Positions 50,282-59,495 of a DNA stretch of 64,000 bases are shown here, piece by piece. The notes beneath the pieces are model-generated. The model was not told the DNA's origin and searched no databases. It saw only the letters and a list, made by a program, of their open reading frames with translations. Position numbers and translations under genes: made by a program. The stretch covers positions 56,657 to 120,656 of the forward strand of contig NZ_JAELXW010000020.1 of NCBI RefSeq assembly GCF_016428645.1, given 5' to 3'. The stretch comes from Glycomyces salinus (GTDB taxonomy: Bacteria; Actinomycetota; Actinomycetes; Mycobacteriales; Micromonosporaceae). The stretch's first letter is position 1. Each line of letters opens with the position of its first letter.

Positions 50282-51505
50282 TTACCCGACCAGGGTGGCG
50301 TCCTCCTCACTTGCGGTCGCAGCCGGGGTGGGACGTTTCAACAAGCGGCGCATCGTGATCGGTCCGGCCACCGCGATGAACACCGCCAGGGCCGCCGGGA
50401 CCATGAGGCCGACCGTCAAGTCGGTGCCCTCGGCGATGTAGCCGATGGCGGCCGGGCCGAGCAGGAGCCCGGTCGAGCCCGAGATCGAGATCAGGGCGAT
50501 GTTCGACGAGGAGCCTCCCGCCTCGCCCATGGCGCTGAACAGGACCGGGACGATCACGGCGATGCCGCTGCCGGCCAGTATCCATCCAGTCCAGGCCAGT
50601 TGGATGCCGCCGACGGCCCCTGAGGCCAGGACGGCCGCGTAGCCGACGGCGGCCAGCGTCCCGGCCGCCAGGAGGGCCCGGCCGGGGCCGAGCTTGGCGC
50701 GGATCGGGTCCCCCAGCAGGCGGAAGACCGTCATCGCGCAGGCGAACACAGTGTAGGACAGGGGGGCCAGGGCGTCGTCGGCCTCCAGGACGCGGGCGGC
50801 GTGCAGATTGGCCCAGTCGATCGCGCCGGACTCGATGAGGTGCCCGCCCAGGCCGAGGACGAACATGGCCGCCAGCACGAGCGCGCCGATGCGGACGGTC
50901 CCCGAGGGGGCGCCGCCGCTGCCGCCGATAGCTTGACCCGGAGGCGGCAGCAGCGGACGAGTGAAGTAGGCGAACACGGCGGTCGAGGCGAGCGCGGTGA
51001 TCGCCAGCATGGTCTGGCCGCCCAGTCCGGCGGACAGGCCCAGCGAGGTCAGGGCCCCGGCCAGGGCGCCGCCGAGGCTCCAGAAGCCGTGGAAGGAGGA
51101 CACGATCGGGCGGCGGTAGTACCGCTCCAGCTCCACCGAGTGGGCGTTCATGCCGACCTCGACGAAGCCGACGCCCACGCCGTAGACGGCCGCGGCGGCC
51201 AGGAGGGTCTCGAAGCTCGGGGCCAGGGCCGGGGCGAGCAGGACCAGCTGCGTGAACGGCCCGATGCGGCGCAGCAGCCTCCGGGTGGTGATCCGGTCGG
51301 CCAGTTTCCCGGCGGCGAACATGGTGACCAGGCCGACGACCTGGATGAGCAGGAGCACGGTGCCGAGCCGGGCCTCGCCGAGGCCGAGGCGGGCGTCCAC
51401 CGCCGGGAGGGCGGCGGCCCAGGCGCCCATGACGAAGCCGGAGGTCGCGAAGGCGCCGAAGACGCCGATGCGGGCCCGGCGCAGGGTGTGTGGGTCGGGG
51501 GTCAT
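50282..51505 (-). CDS. MFS transporter, copy 1 of a tandem pair
   Basis: A 407-residue protein, the same length as copy 2, with 12 predicted helices and the same landmarks (FATSGFVMGAW, FVEVGMNAHSVELERYY, IVSSFHGFWSLGGALAG, TVFRLLGDPIRAKLGPGRAL). First gene of the operon, driven by a clear promoter at 51541-51569. Tandem copies may be a duplication with diverged substrates or a heteromer; MFS proteins usually work alone. Divergent from a ROK repressor. Confidence 0.88.
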   Translation of the reverse strand: MTPDPHTLRRARIGVFGAFATSGFVMGAWAAALPAVDARLGLGEARLGTVLLLIQVVGLVTMFAAGKLADRITTRRLLRRIGPFTQLVLLAPALAPSFETLLAAAAVYGVGVGFVEVGMNAHSVELERYYRRPIVSSFHGFWSLGGALAGALTSLGLSAGLGGQTMLAITALASTAVFAYFTRPLLPPPGQAIGGSGGAPSGTVRIGALVLAAMFVLGLGGHLIESGAIDWANLHAARVLEADDALAPLSYTVFACAMTVFRLLGDPIRAKLGPGRALLAAGTLAAVGYAAVLASGAVGGIQLAWTGWILAGSGIAVIVPVLFSAMGEAGGSSSNIALISISGSTGLLLGPAAIGYIAEGTDLTVGLMVPAALAVFIAVAGPITMRRLLKRPTPAATASEEDATLVG

Positions 51506-51540
51506 GTCCGTCCTTGCCTAAGGTTTTTGTTCGCCTCAAG

Positions 51541-51569
51541 AACTTAACAGCATCCGGCCCGGGCGTCAA
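51541..51569 (-). promoter_or_regulatory. Promoter of the tandem MFS genes
   Basis: Minus-strand -35 TTGACG (51564-51569), 17-bp spacer, -10 TAAGTT (51541-51546), about 35 bp before the ATG. Confidence 0.6.
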
Positions 51570-51609
51570 CGATTTTGTTTTCGGTGATCACATAAAATTC
51601 GGCGGCTGG

Positions 51610-51615
51610 CATAAT
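51610..51615 (+). promoter_or_regulatory. -10 element of the ROK repressor, leaderless start
   Basis: CATAAT lies 7 bp upstream of the ATG at 51623, so transcription would begin at or near the start codon. No good -35 is seen 17-18 bp upstream. Confidence 0.4.
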
Positions 51616-51622
51616 CCTCGCC

Positions 51623-52777
51623 ATGCCGACCATGACGAGCGCCGATCTGCGCGTGCACAACCAGGTGCGGCTGCTGCGCGCCGTCCACGACTCCCCCGGG
51701 CCGCTGACGCGGGCCGAGGCGGCGCGGCGGCTGGACGTCGGCCGCAACACCGCCGCCGCGCTCGTCGGCGAGTTGGAGGAGGCCGGGCTGCTCCACGAGG
51801 TCCCGGCGGCCGCCTCCGGGCGCGGGCGGCCGACGACGAACCTGGTCCCCCATTCCGGCGGCCCGGTCGTCTACGCCGCCGACGTCCGCGAGGACTCCTG
51901 GATGCTCGCCGCCTTCGGGCTGGGCGGGGCCATGACCGAGCTCGAGCGCGGCGAGCACGACCGGACCCCCGCGGTCTTCGCCGACCTCCGGCGGGCCGTG
52001 GCGGCGCACGCGACCGCCCGGCTCGCGGCGGTCGGCCTCGCGATCGCCGGCCCGATCCTGGACGGGCGCCTGCTGCACATCTCCCACCTCGGCTGGGACG
52101 AAGTGGACCTCGACCGGCACCTCGGATCCGACTGGCCGAGCGCGGTGGCCGGCAACGACGCGCGCCTGGCCGGGCTCGCCGAGGCCCGGCGCGGAGTCCT
52201 GCGCGGGACCGGGACCGCCATGCACTTCCACATCGACTTCGACATCGGCGGGACACTCCTGCTGGACGGCCGCGCCCAGCCCGGGGCGCACGGCATCGCA
52301 GGGGAGTTCGGCCACATGCCGCTGACCGGCTCCCCCTTGGAGTGCATGTGCGGCGTGCGGGGCTGCTGGAGCCTGGATGTGGGCACGAATGCGCTGGCGA
52401 GGCGCTTCGGAGGAGAGCCCGGCTACGGGTCGGGCCGCAGGCTCGGGCGCGAGATCCTGGCGAGCGCCGAGGCCGGTTACGTCGAGGCGGGCCGGGCGAT
52501 CGACGACAACGCCGCGGCCCTGGGCCGGGGCCTCGGCGCGCTGGCGAACGCGGTCGACCCCGAGGCGATCAGCCTGTCGGGCCTGGGGATAGACCTGCTG
52601 CGGCTGCGGCGCGATCTCATCGAGGCCGAACTGGCCGCCGGTTTGATGGCGTTCCGCCGGTCACGGCCACCGCGGCTCCTGGCCGGGACGGTGGGCGAGA
52701 TGGGCCCGCTGAGGGGCGCCGCGGAGATCGCCTGGGATGCGATCCTGACCCCTGAATGGGTCGGAGCGCGACTTTAG
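51623..52777 (+). CDS. ROK-family repressor
   Basis: A 384-residue regulator. Winged helix at 8-70 (LRVHNQVRLLRAVHDSPG, LTRAEAARRLDVGRNTAAAL); ROK domain with FDIGGTLLLDGRAQPG, HGIAGEFGHMPL and a zinc cluster CMCGVRGCW (C-x-C-G-x2-G-C), intact here unlike the other ROK protein in the window. Divergent from the tandem MFS genes, which it probably represses in response to a sugar. Confidence 0.9.
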   Translation: MPTMTSADLRVHNQVRLLRAVHDSPGPLTRAEAARRLDVGRNTAAALVGELEEAGLLHEVPAAASGRGRPTTNLVPHSGGPVVYAADVREDSWMLAAFGLGGAMTELERGEHDRTPAVFADLRRAVAAHATARLAAVGLAIAGPILDGRLLHISHLGWDEVDLDRHLGSDWPSAVAGNDARLAGLAEARRGVLRGTGTAMHFHIDFDIGGTLLLDGRAQPGAHGIAGEFGHMPLTGSPLECMCGVRGCWSLDVGTNALARRFGGEPGYGSGRRLGREILASAEAGYVEAGRAIDDNAAALGRGLGALANAVDPEAISLSGLGIDLLRLRRDLIEAELAAGLMAFRRSRPPRLLAGTVGEMGPLRGAAEIAWDAILTPEWVGARL

Positions 52778-52849
52778 CGCCGCTCGGGGAAGGGCCGACA
52801 CCGGAGACCCCGAGGCGATCGGGGAGCTCGGTCGGCCCTGGCTCTTTAG

Positions 52850-52912
52850 AGTATAGTGCATGGTACTCTACTGCGTTACCGTACCAAATCTGTGAGTACC
52901 AGACACTATACT
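52850..52912. repeat. AT-rich inverted repeat, 19-bp arms
   Basis: The left arm (52850-52868, ending GGTACTC) and right arm (52894-52912, starting GAGTACC) are complementary at 17 of 19 positions and flank 25 nt. The stretch is far richer in A/T than the surroundings and has no coding pattern. It abuts the ATPase fragment that follows. Confidence 0.75.
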
Positions 52913-52935
52913 TTCCTCGGAGGTGCACGATCGCC

Positions 52936-53313
52936 TGGCGCGGGCGGGCGGTCGAGCCGCTGGTGCGGGAGTCGTTGGCCCGGTTGGTCCCTGATGAGCA
53001 GGCCGATTGGGCGAATCCGGATCGGACAGTGGAGGTCGGTGGGTATTGGACCCGCACGAACGATGTCGAGATCGACCTGGTCGGGGCCGACCGGGGCCCG
53101 ATTGCGGGGCGCATCGGCTACCTCGGGTCAGTCAAGTGGCATGAGACGGCCCCGATCGCGCGCAAGGACTTCACCGCGCTGGCCGCCGTAGCCAACCGAG
53201 TGCCAGGAGCGACTGACGAGACCCCGTTCATCGGCGTGTCCAGAGCCCGCAGCGAACTCGGCCCGTGGTCGGCGGTCTACTCCGCCGAAGACCTCGTCGA
53301 TGCCTGGCGATAA
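52936..53313 (+). pseudogene. C-terminal fragment of a DUF234-type AAA ATPase
   Basis: About 125 residues matching the C-terminal DUF234 (nuclease-like) domain of a family of stand-alone ATPases: GRAVEPLVRESLARLVPDEQ, GGYWTRTNDVEIDLVGADRG, GRIGYLGSVKWHE, ETPFIGVSRARSEL and the final AEDLVDAWR. The ~320-residue AAA module is missing; the upstream frame is open but unrelated in pattern. No start with ribosome-binding site is obvious. The remnant starts next to an AT-rich inverted repeat, consistent with a deletion or insertion event. Confidence 0.78.
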
Positions 53314-53529
53314 CGTTCGAACCCAGGCCACGGCCCGCACTGCGGAAACCTGACCGCTCGGTACTGACCGAGGATTGGCTGCGAGGCCGCCTATAGCGGG
53401 CGCGACCGGCCCTCTGCACCGAACGGACTGGTGCGCACCTGACCCGAACGTTTAAGCTCGTGGCTCGATTCTGTTGTATTGGAGCGTTGTCGTGAGTTTT
53501 CTCGTTACCAGTGCCGAGGGCGGACTGGT

Positions 53530-54267
53530 ATGACCGTTGCGCTCGTGTCCGGAGCCTCCCGCGGTCTCGGCGCCGCCATCGCCGAGCAGCTGGCAGCCGA
53601 CGGCTTCGCCGTCGCCGTCAACTACGCATCGAGCAGGTCGGGGGCCGAGCGGGTCGTCGCCGACATCCGCGCGGCCGGCGGAACCGCCGAGGCCTTCGGC
53701 GCCGATGTCACCGACGAGTCGGCGGTGGAAGACCTCGCAGGCCGGGTTCGCGCCGCGTTGGGACCGGTGGAGGTGCTGGTAGCCAACGCCACCGGCCCGC
53801 AGCCGGAGGTTCCGCTGGACCGGCTCGACTGGCGTGACCATCTCGACCAGCTGGAATTCTTCGTCAAGAGTCCCACCCTGCTGCTCCGCGCGGTCCTGAC
53901 GGACATGCGGACGGCAGGAAACGGCCGGGTGATTCAAATCGGGTCGGACGTCTTCGAGCGCGCACTGCCCGGTATGTCGGCGTACGCGGCGGCGAAGGGC
54001 GCGCAATGGGGACTGACCCGCACCTGGGCCCGGGAACTGGGTGCCGACGGGATCACCGTGAACCTGGTGGCGCCGGGCTGGGTGCCCGTCGAACGGCACG
54101 GCGAACTCACGGACGCCGACCTGGCCGGATATCTGTCCGACGTCCCGTTGGGCCGTATCGGCGACCCCGCGGACGTGGCCGCCGCGGTCTCCTACCTGGC
54201 GTCCGACGCCGCGAGTTTCGTCACCGGGCAGCGGATCACCGTCAACGGCGGCCACAACATGGATTAG
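53530..54267 (+). CDS. Short-chain dehydrogenase/reductase, FabG-like
   Basis: A 245-residue Rossmann enzyme: cofactor loop SGASRGLGAAIAEQ, FGADVTDES, the active-site strand VIQIGSD, catalytic Tyr-Lys in SAYAAAKGAQWG and PGWVPVERHGE. The usual NNAG is VANATGP, a departure in the structural motif. Tail GQRITVNGGHNMD is typical of 3-oxoacyl-ACP reductase-like proteins. Start ATG 53530. It stands alone; a strong hairpin separates it from the convergent araA. Confidence 0.9.
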   Translation: MTVALVSGASRGLGAAIAEQLAADGFAVAVNYASSRSGAERVVADIRAAGGTAEAFGADVTDESAVEDLAGRVRAALGPVEVLVANATGPQPEVPLDRLDWRDHLDQLEFFVKSPTLLLRAVLTDMRTAGNGRVIQIGSDVFERALPGMSAYAAAKGAQWGLTRTWARELGADGITVNLVAPGWVPVERHGELTDADLAGYLSDVPLGRIGDPADVAAAVSYLASDAASFVTGQRITVNGGHNMD

Positions 54268-54273
54268 ACGACG

Positions 54274-54309
54274 AGCAAGGGGCGGGCCCGCGGAGGCCCG
54301 CCCCTTGCT
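54274..54309. terminator. Bidirectional terminator between the SDR gene and araA
   Basis: AGCAAGGGGCGGGCC (54274-54288) pairs perfectly over 15 bp with 54295-54309 around a 6-nt loop, in the gap between two convergent genes. Confidence 0.88.
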
Positions 54310-54320
54310 TCGTTTCGCGC

Positions 54321-55817
54321 TTAGAGCGCGCCCTCCAGGTGGTGGTAGACCTGGTTCCAGCGCAGTTGCTGCTTGAAGTCGCGGGTCGTGGTGCCCTCGC
54401 CGATGGTGACCAGTTCGATTCCGGCGATCTCGGCGAAGTCCTCCATCACCTCGCGACCGAAGGCCATGGTGTACGAGGTGTGGTGGGGCCCGCCGGCGGT
54501 CAGCCAGGATTCGGCGGAGGTCTCCAGGTCCGGGCGCGGCTCCCACACGGCGCGCGCGACCGGCAGGTTCGGCAGGTCCTGCTCGGGTTCGACCGTGTCG
54601 ACCTCGTTGGCCACCAGGCGCAGCCGGGTGCCCAGGTCCATCATGCCCACCGCGAGGGCCGGTCCGGGCGGAGCGGTGAAGACCAGGCGCACCGGGTCCT
54701 CGCGGTCGCCGATGCCCAGCGGGTGGATCTCGCAGGTCGGCTTCTCGGCCGCGATCGAGGGGCACACCTCGAGCATGTGCGCGCCGAGGATCTGCGGGGA
54801 CTCGGCGCCCAGGTTGTAGGTGTAGTCCTCCATGAACGACGTGCCGCCTTCGAGTCCGGTCGCCATGACCTTCATCAGGCGCACCAGGACCGCGGTCTTC
54901 CAGTCGCCCTCGCCGCCGAAGCCGTAGCCCTCGGCCATCAGCCGCTGCACGGCGATGCCCGGAAGCTGCTTGAGCTCGCCCAGGTCCTCGAAGGTGTCGG
55001 TGAACGCCTTCGCGCCCTGCTCCTCGAGCACCGACCGCAGTCCCAGCTCGATGCGGGCGGCGTCGCGCAGCGAGGAGTGCCGCTCGCCGCCGGCGCGCAG
55101 CCCGGGCACCACGTCGTAGGCGTCCTCGTACTCGGCGACCAGCTCGTCGACGGCCTTCTCCTGGACCTGCGCGACGCGCTCGGCCAGGTCGTTGACGCCC
55201 CAGGTGTTGACCTCGACGCCGAGGCGGATCTGGGCCTCGACCTTGTCGCCCTCGGTGACGCCCACGTTGCGCATGTTGTCGCCGAAGCGGACCAGTTTGA
55301 GGTTCTGGACCTCGTTCCACCCCAGGGCCGCGCGCGCCCAGTCGCCGACGCGCCGCTGGACCTTCGGGTCCTGCCAGTGGCCGACGACGGTCTTGCGGCG
55401 GTTGCGCAGGCGGGTGAGCATGTACCCGAACTCGCGGTCGCCGTGGGCGGCCTGGTTCAGGTTCATGAAGTCCATGTCGATGTCGGCCCACGGCAGGTCG
55501 CGGTTGTGCTGCGTGTGCAGGTGCAGCAGCGGCTTGGACAGCGCACCGAGCCCGGAGATCCACATCTTGGACGGCGAGAAGGTGTGCATCCACGCGATCA
55601 CGCCGATGCAGTCGTCGTCCCCGTTCGCCTCCAGCAGGACCTTCCGGATCTCGTCGGCGGTGGTCAGGACCGGCTTGGCCACGACCTGGACCGGGATGTC
55701 ACCGGCCGCGTCGAGCCCGGCGACGATGTCCGCCGAGTTGGCCGCGACCTGTTCGATGGCCTCGGGGCCGTACAGGTGCTGGCTGCCGGTGACGAACCAC
55801 AGTTGCTTGGCTTGCAT
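54321..55817 (-). CDS. araA: L-arabinose isomerase
   Basis: A 498-residue Mn2+ enzyme converting L-arabinose to L-ribulose. Signatures: [20 protein letters not shown] at the N-terminus, [51 protein letters not shown] and GGPHHTSYT, which hold the metal-binding Glu and His residues. Length normal. ATG 55817 with AGGAG upstream. Last gene of araB-araD-araA; 20 bp separate it from araD. Confidence 0.97.
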   Translation of the reverse strand: MQAKQLWFVTGSQHLYGPEAIEQVAANSADIVAGLDAAGDIPVQVVAKPVLTTADEIRKVLLEANGDDDCIGVIAWMHTFSPSKMWISGLGALSKPLLHLHTQHNRDLPWADIDMDFMNLNQAAHGDREFGYMLTRLRNRRKTVVGHWQDPKVQRRVGDWARAALGWNEVQNLKLVRFGDNMRNVGVTEGDKVEAQIRLGVEVNTWGVNDLAERVAQVQEKAVDELVAEYEDAYDVVPGLRAGGERHSSLRDAARIELGLRSVLEEQGAKAFTDTFEDLGELKQLPGIAVQRLMAEGYGFGGEGDWKTAVLVRLMKVMATGLEGGTSFMEDYTYNLGAESPQILGAHMLEVCPSIAAEKPTCEIHPLGIGDREDPVRLVFTAPPGPALAVGMMDLGTRLRLVANEVDTVEPEQDLPNLPVARAVWEPRPDLETSAESWLTAGGPHHTSYTMAFGREVMEDFAEIAGIELVTIGEGTTTRDFKQQLRWNQVYHHLEGAL

Positions 55818-55837
55818 TGGAAAATCTCCTATGGGGG

Positions 55838-56506
55838 CTACTGGCCGTAGACGTTCTGGTAGCGGTCGTAGAGCTTGTCGATGTTCTCCTGGGCGATCGG
55901 CACCGGCTCGCCCAGCTGGCGCGAGATGTGCACGGTGCGGGCGACGTCCTCGGTCATCACCGCGGCCTTGACTGCGGCCTTCGGATTCTTGCCGATGGTG
56001 AAGACGCCGTGGTTCTGCATGATCACCGCCGGAGAGCGGTGGCCCTTGAGGGTGTCGACGATGCCCCTGCCGATCGCGTCGGAGCCGATGAGCGCGAACG
56101 GGCCCAGCGGGATCTCTCCGCCGAACTCGTCGGCCATGGCCGTCAGCACGCACGGGATCGGCTCGGCCCGGGCGGCCCAGGCGGTCGCATAGGGGCTGTG
56201 GGTGTGGACCACGCCCCCGACCTCGGGCATGAGCTGGTAGACGTGGTTGTGGCTCTCGGCGTCGCTGGAGGGCTTGAGGTCGCCGTCGAGGACGTTGCCC
56301 TCCAGGTCGGTCACGACCATCAGCTCCGGCGTCAGGTCGTCGTATGAGATGCCGCTGGGCTTGATGACGATGTAGTCGGTGCCCGGCACCCGGCCGGAGA
56401 CGTTCCCGCTGGTCCAGGTGACCAGGCCCCAGCGGAGCAGTTCGGCGTGCAGGGCGCACACTTCGGCCCTCATCGCCTCGACGGCCTCGGTGGTCTCGAA
56501 TTTCAT
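55838..56506 (-). CDS. araD: L-ribulose-5-phosphate 4-epimerase
   Basis: A 222-residue class II aldolase-fold enzyme turning L-ribulose-5-P to D-xylulose-5-P. Motifs: [27 protein letters not shown], the zinc His pair [13 protein letters not shown], and QNHGVFTIG with the third His. Its ATG overlaps the araB stop by 4 nt (ATGA). Feeds the pentose phosphate pathway; a transketolase is encoded 4 kb away. Confidence 0.96.
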   Translation of the reverse strand: MKFETTEAVEAMRAEVCALHAELLRWGLVTWTSGNVSGRVPGTDYIVIKPSGISYDDLTPELMVVTDLEGNVLDGDLKPSSDAESHNHVYQLMPEVGGVVHTHSPYATAWAARAEPIPCVLTAMADEFGGEIPLGPFALIGSDAIGRGIVDTLKGHRSPAVIMQNHGVFTIGKNPKAAVKAAVMTEDVARTVHISRQLGEPVPIAQENIDKLYDRYQNVYGQ

Positions 56507-58170
56507 TTCTTGCTCGCCTCGTTCGCGATCCGGTGGAGCTTGTAGAGGGCCTTCGATCCGCCGCGGCCGAAGTGGTCGTGGATCTCGGCGTAGACGGCGT
56601 AGAGCTCGTCGTAGGCGTCGGCGCGGGCCTGGTCGGGCTCGTAGGCGTGCCGCTCGACCTTGCCCATGGCCTCGGCGGCCGCCTCGATGTCCGGGTAGGA
56701 GCCGGCGGCGACCGCGGCGTGGATGGCCGAGCCGAGCGCCGGGCCCTGGTCGGAGGTCAGCACCGTGATCGGACGGCGCAGGACGTCGGAGTAGGTCTGC
56801 ATCAGCCACTTGTTCTTGAGCAGGCCCCCGGCGGCCACGAACTCCTCGATCGGGACGCCGGAGGAGACGAGGGTCTCCACGATCATGCGGGTGCCGAACG
56901 CGGTCGCCTCGACCAGGGCGCGGTAGATCTCCTCGGGCTTGGTGGCCAGGGTCAGGCCGAGGATGACGCCGGACAGGTCGTGGTCGACCAGGACCGAGCG
57001 GTTGCCGGAGTGCCAGTCGAGGGCGACCAGGCCGTGCTGCCCGACCTCCTGCCGCGCGGCCAGTTCAGTGAGGTACTCGTGGATCGAGATGCCGCGCTTC
57101 TCGGCCTCGGCGGTGTACTCGCCGGGCACGCCGTTCTCGGTGAACCAGGCGAAGATGTCGCCGACGCCGGACTGGCCGGCCTCGTAGCCCCACAGGCCGG
57201 GGACGATGCCGTCGCGGACCACGCCGCACATGCCGGGCGCCTCGGTGAGGTTCTCGCCGTTGACGACGTGGCAGGTGCTGGTGCCCATGATCGCGACGAT
57301 CTGGCCGGAGCCGACGGCCTTGGCGCTGGCGGCGGTGACGTGGGCGTCGACGTTGCCGACGGCGACGGTGGTGCCCTCGTTCAGGCCGGTCCAGGCGGCG
57401 GCCTCGGCGGTGAGCCCGCCGGCGCGGTCGCCGAGGGCCGACAGCGGGTGCTCGAGCTTCTCGGTGAAGTCGGCGAAACCGGGGTTCAGCGCGGTCAGGA
57501 AGTCCCGGTCGGGCCGCTTGCCGTCCTGGTAGATGCCCTTGTATCCGGCGGTGCAGATGTTGCGGGTCTCCTCGCCGCACAGCTGCCAGATGATCCAGTC
57601 GGCGGCCTCGATCCAGCGTTCGGCGCGGCCGTAGAGCTCCGGGTCCTCTTCGAGGAGTTGGAGGCCCTTGGCGTACTCCCATTCGCTGGAGATCTTGCCG
57701 CCGTAGCGGGAGATCCACGGCTCGCCCCGCTCGTGGGCGAGGGCGTTGATGCGGTCGGCGTGGGACTGGGCGGCGTGGTGCTTCCACAGCTTGGGCCAGG
57801 CGTGGGGCCGCTCGCGGTACTCGTCGAGCTCGCACAGCGGGGTGCCGTCGGCCAGGGTGGGCAGGACGGTGCAGGCGGTGAAGTCGGTGGCGATCCCGAC
57901 GACCTGGTCGGCGCCGACGCCGGCGGCGGAGAGCGCCTTGGGGACGGCGTGGCGCAGCACGTCGCGCCAGTCGTCGGGGGATTGGAGCGCCCAGCTGCGG
58001 GGCAGGGTGACGTCGGTTTCCGGGAGCTTCTCCTCGATCGCGCCGTGCCGGTAGACGTGCTCGGCGCTGGCGAGTTCGCGGCCGTCGGCTACAGCGGCGA
58101 CGACCACTCGTCCGGAGAGGGTTCCGAAGTCGATCCCGATAGCAACGGCTTCGTTGTCGCTGCCGGTCAT
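56503..58170 (-). CDS. araB: Ribulokinase
   Basis: A 555-residue FGGY-family kinase phosphorylating L-ribulose. N-terminal ATP fold [26 protein letters not shown] substrate loop, [20 protein letters not shown] adenosine motif and [23 protein letters not shown] signature region. ATG 58170 has AAGGAGG five nt upstream. First gene of the operon; a LacI-type operator lies 26 bp upstream. No AraR-type regulator gene is adjacent. Confidence 0.97.
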   Translation of the reverse strand: MTGSDNEAVAIGIDFGTLSGRVVVAAVADGRELASAEHVYRHGAIEEKLPETDVTLPRSWALQSPDDWRDVLRHAVPKALSAAGVGADQVVGIATDFTACTVLPTLADGTPLCELDEYRERPHAWPKLWKHHAAQSHADRINALAHERGEPWISRYGGKISSEWEYAKGLQLLEEDPELYGRAERWIEAADWIIWQLCGEETRNICTAGYKGIYQDGKRPDRDFLTALNPGFADFTEKLEHPLSALGDRAGGLTAEAAAWTGLNEGTTVAVGNVDAHVTAASAKAVGSGQIVAIMGTSTCHVVNGENLTEAPGMCGVVRDGIVPGLWGYEAGQSGVGDIFAWFTENGVPGEYTAEAEKRGISIHEYLTELAARQEVGQHGLVALDWHSGNRSVLVDHDLSGVILGLTLATKPEEIYRALVEATAFGTRMIVETLVSSGVPIEEFVAAGGLLKNKWLMQTYSDVLRRPITVLTSDQGPALGSAIHAAVAAGSYPDIEAAAEAMGKVERHAYEPDQARADAYDELYAVYAEIHDHFGRGGSKALYKLHRIANEASKK

Positions 58171-58195
58171 GAGGCCTCCTTGGGGTGGCAATCTA

Positions 58196-58209
58196 AGTGA
58201 CCGCTAACA
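58196..58209 (-). promoter_or_regulatory. LacI-type operator upstream of araB
   Basis: AGTGACCGCTAACA has the central CpG and arms of LacI-family sites (11 of 14 matches to the symmetrical TGTTAGCGCTAACA). It sits 26 bp before the araB ATG, where a repressor would block transcription or translation start. Confidence 0.5.
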
Positions 58210-58289
58210 TCGGACATTTCAGACCGTGCAGCGGTCGTCACTCACTGAATCCCTCACAACCTAACGCATTTGATCGGTCCACACCAGGA

Positions 58290-58334
58290 GGGCGTCCGGC
58301 CGTGGGACTGCTCACTTTCCACTGTCGGACGCCC
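58290..58334 (-). terminator. Hairpin after the DUF3618 gene
   Basis: GGGCGTCCG (58290-58298) pairs with CGGACGCCC (58326-58334), 35 bp beyond the DUF3618 stop; TTT follows on the plus strand. The 27-nt loop weakens the call. Confidence 0.5.
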
Positions 58335-58368
58335 TTTGCGCAGGAGCCGCGCCGGAGCCTGACCCCGG

Positions 58369-58782
58369 TCACGCCTTACGGTGGCGGCGCTTGGCCCTCC
58401 AGGCCACCATCGCCGTGAAGGCCATCCCGACTCCCGCCGCGGCGGCGGTGAGCGGGTGGCGCTTGGCCGGCGCGATCGGCCCGTGGGCCTGCGCGCGGCG
58501 CCGCCTGGCCTCCTCGTCGATGCCGAAGCGGTGGCGCAGCTCGGCGACGTCGGCGCCGATGCGTTCGCGAGTGGCCTCGACCTCGCGGCGCAGATCGGCG
58601 TCCGAGCGGTGCTCCTCGGCCAGCGCCGCCGCCTCGGCCCACCTGATCCGGTCCTGGGCCTCGGCGTCGCCGGGTCGGTACGGCCCTTCGGGGTAGGGGA
58701 TCCCGACCGGGCCGCGCAGCGGCCCGACGCCCAGACCGGGCGTCACTTCCGATCCCGGGGCCTGGCGTGCGTGTCCGTTCAT
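58369..58782 (-). CDS. DUF3618 protein
   Basis: A 137-residue protein. A Pro/Gly-rich start is followed by the DUF3618 helix DADLRREVEATRERIGADVAELRHRF, then a membrane helix (HPLTAAAAGVGMAFTAMVAW) and a basic end. DUF3618 proteins usually accompany Holin-X-type membrane proteins in actinobacteria, as here: the start overlaps the Holin-X stop (ATGA). Cell-envelope function is inferred only. Confidence 0.87.
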   Translation of the reverse strand: MNGHARQAPGSEVTPGLGVGPLRGPVGIPYPEGPYRPGDAEAQDRIRWAEAAALAEEHRSDADLRREVEATRERIGADVAELRHRFGIDEEARRRRAQAHGPIAPAKRHPLTAAAAGVGMAFTAMVAWRAKRRHRKA

Positions 58783-59249
58783 CGTTCCGGCCTTCCGCTC
58801 ATGGCCCGGACGTCCTCGCGGGTCCGCCCGAACGTCTCCGTGGGCACCGGCGGCATGGCCCGGCGCACCTTCGGCCACGCGATGAGCGCGACGATCCCGC
58901 TCAGCACCAGCAGCGCGACGCCGCCGACCAGGGCTGCCAGCCACGCGGGCCAGACCAGCGCCAGCGCGATGATCCCCGCCCCGGCGAGGGCGGCCCCGCC
59001 GTAGAGGGCCAGCGCCCCGGCGACGGCGAACATCGAGCCGCCGACCGCGCCGCGCCTGGCCTTCTCGGCGACCTCGCGGGCGGCCAGTCTCGCCTCGACC
59101 CGCGCCAGGTGGGCGACCTGCGAGCTGAGGTCCCCCACCAGCTGCCCGACCGAGCGGTCGCGCTCGTCCCAGTCGCGGTGCCCGTCGCCGGTCTCCTGCT
59201 CGGCGGTGCTGGAGAGGATCGTGCCCTCCGGGTCGCTTCGAACCTCCAT
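58779..59249 (-). CDS. Actinobacterial Holin-X (phage holin superfamily III) membrane protein
   Basis: A 156-residue protein. Amphipathic SVGQLVGDLSSQVAHLARVE, AAREVAEKARRGAVG helix, two membrane hairpin helices (FAVAGALALYGGAALAGAGI, AALVGGVALLVLSGIVALI) and a short tail (TETFGRTREDVRAMSG). Not a phage lysis gene in this setting. ATG 59249 is chosen over GTG 59255 from the spacing of GAGGGAGA. A stress-type promoter lies upstream (59345-59369). Confidence 0.88.
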   Translation of the reverse strand: MEVRSDPEGTILSSTAEQETGDGHRDWDERDRSVGQLVGDLSSQVAHLARVEARLAAREVAEKARRGAVGGSMFAVAGALALYGGAALAGAGIIALALVWPAWLAALVGGVALLVLSGIVALIAWPKVRRAMPPVPTETFGRTREDVRAMSGRPER

Positions 59250-59344
59250 GTCCACTCTCCCTCGATCCGTTCAAGCCAGTCTGAGGGCGCGCGCATTCGA
59301 CCACTGGTCGCGAAGACCGGGCCGAACGCCCGCACGGTGGAGGC

Positions 59345-59369
59345 GTTCCCCGGTCCGGGCGGCGGAAAC
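59345..59369 (-). promoter_or_regulatory. SigB/SigF-type promoter of the Holin-X-DUF3618 operon
   Basis: GTTT (59366-59369), 15-bp spacer, GGGAAC (59345-59350) on the minus strand. Fits the class GTTT-N13-16-GGGWAW. Confidence 0.6.
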
Positions 59370-59420
59370 CTCAGAGAGCCCGACGCGGGAACCTGTTCGA
59401 CCGGGCGATCCCGGCGGCGT

Positions 59421-59446
59421 GCATAGACCGGCGGGACGCCGGGTAG
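59421..59446 (+). promoter_or_regulatory. SigB/SigF-type promoter of the first CBS gene
   Basis: GCAT (59421-59424), 16-bp spacer, GGGTAG (59441-59446), 49 bp before the ATG. Matches GNNT-N14-16-GGGTA. Confidence 0.58.
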
Positions 59447-59495
59447 TCCGGTGGCCGAGACAGGGAATAGGGAACCGATACCGAAGGAGGCGAAC

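Noticed and set aside
53314..53529. TTCGAACCC sequence resembling a tRNA T-loop or attachment site
   Set aside because: No cloverleaf, anticodon arm or acceptor stem can be formed around it.
58779..59249. Phage remnant suggested by the holin match
   Set aside because: No other phage gene nearby; Holin-X proteins are ordinary chromosomal membrane proteins in actinobacteria.
58369..59304. 311-codon frame covering DUF3618 and Holin-X as one gene
   Set aside because: Holin-X occupies another frame with its own motifs and ribosome-binding site; the DUF3618 start overlaps its stop.
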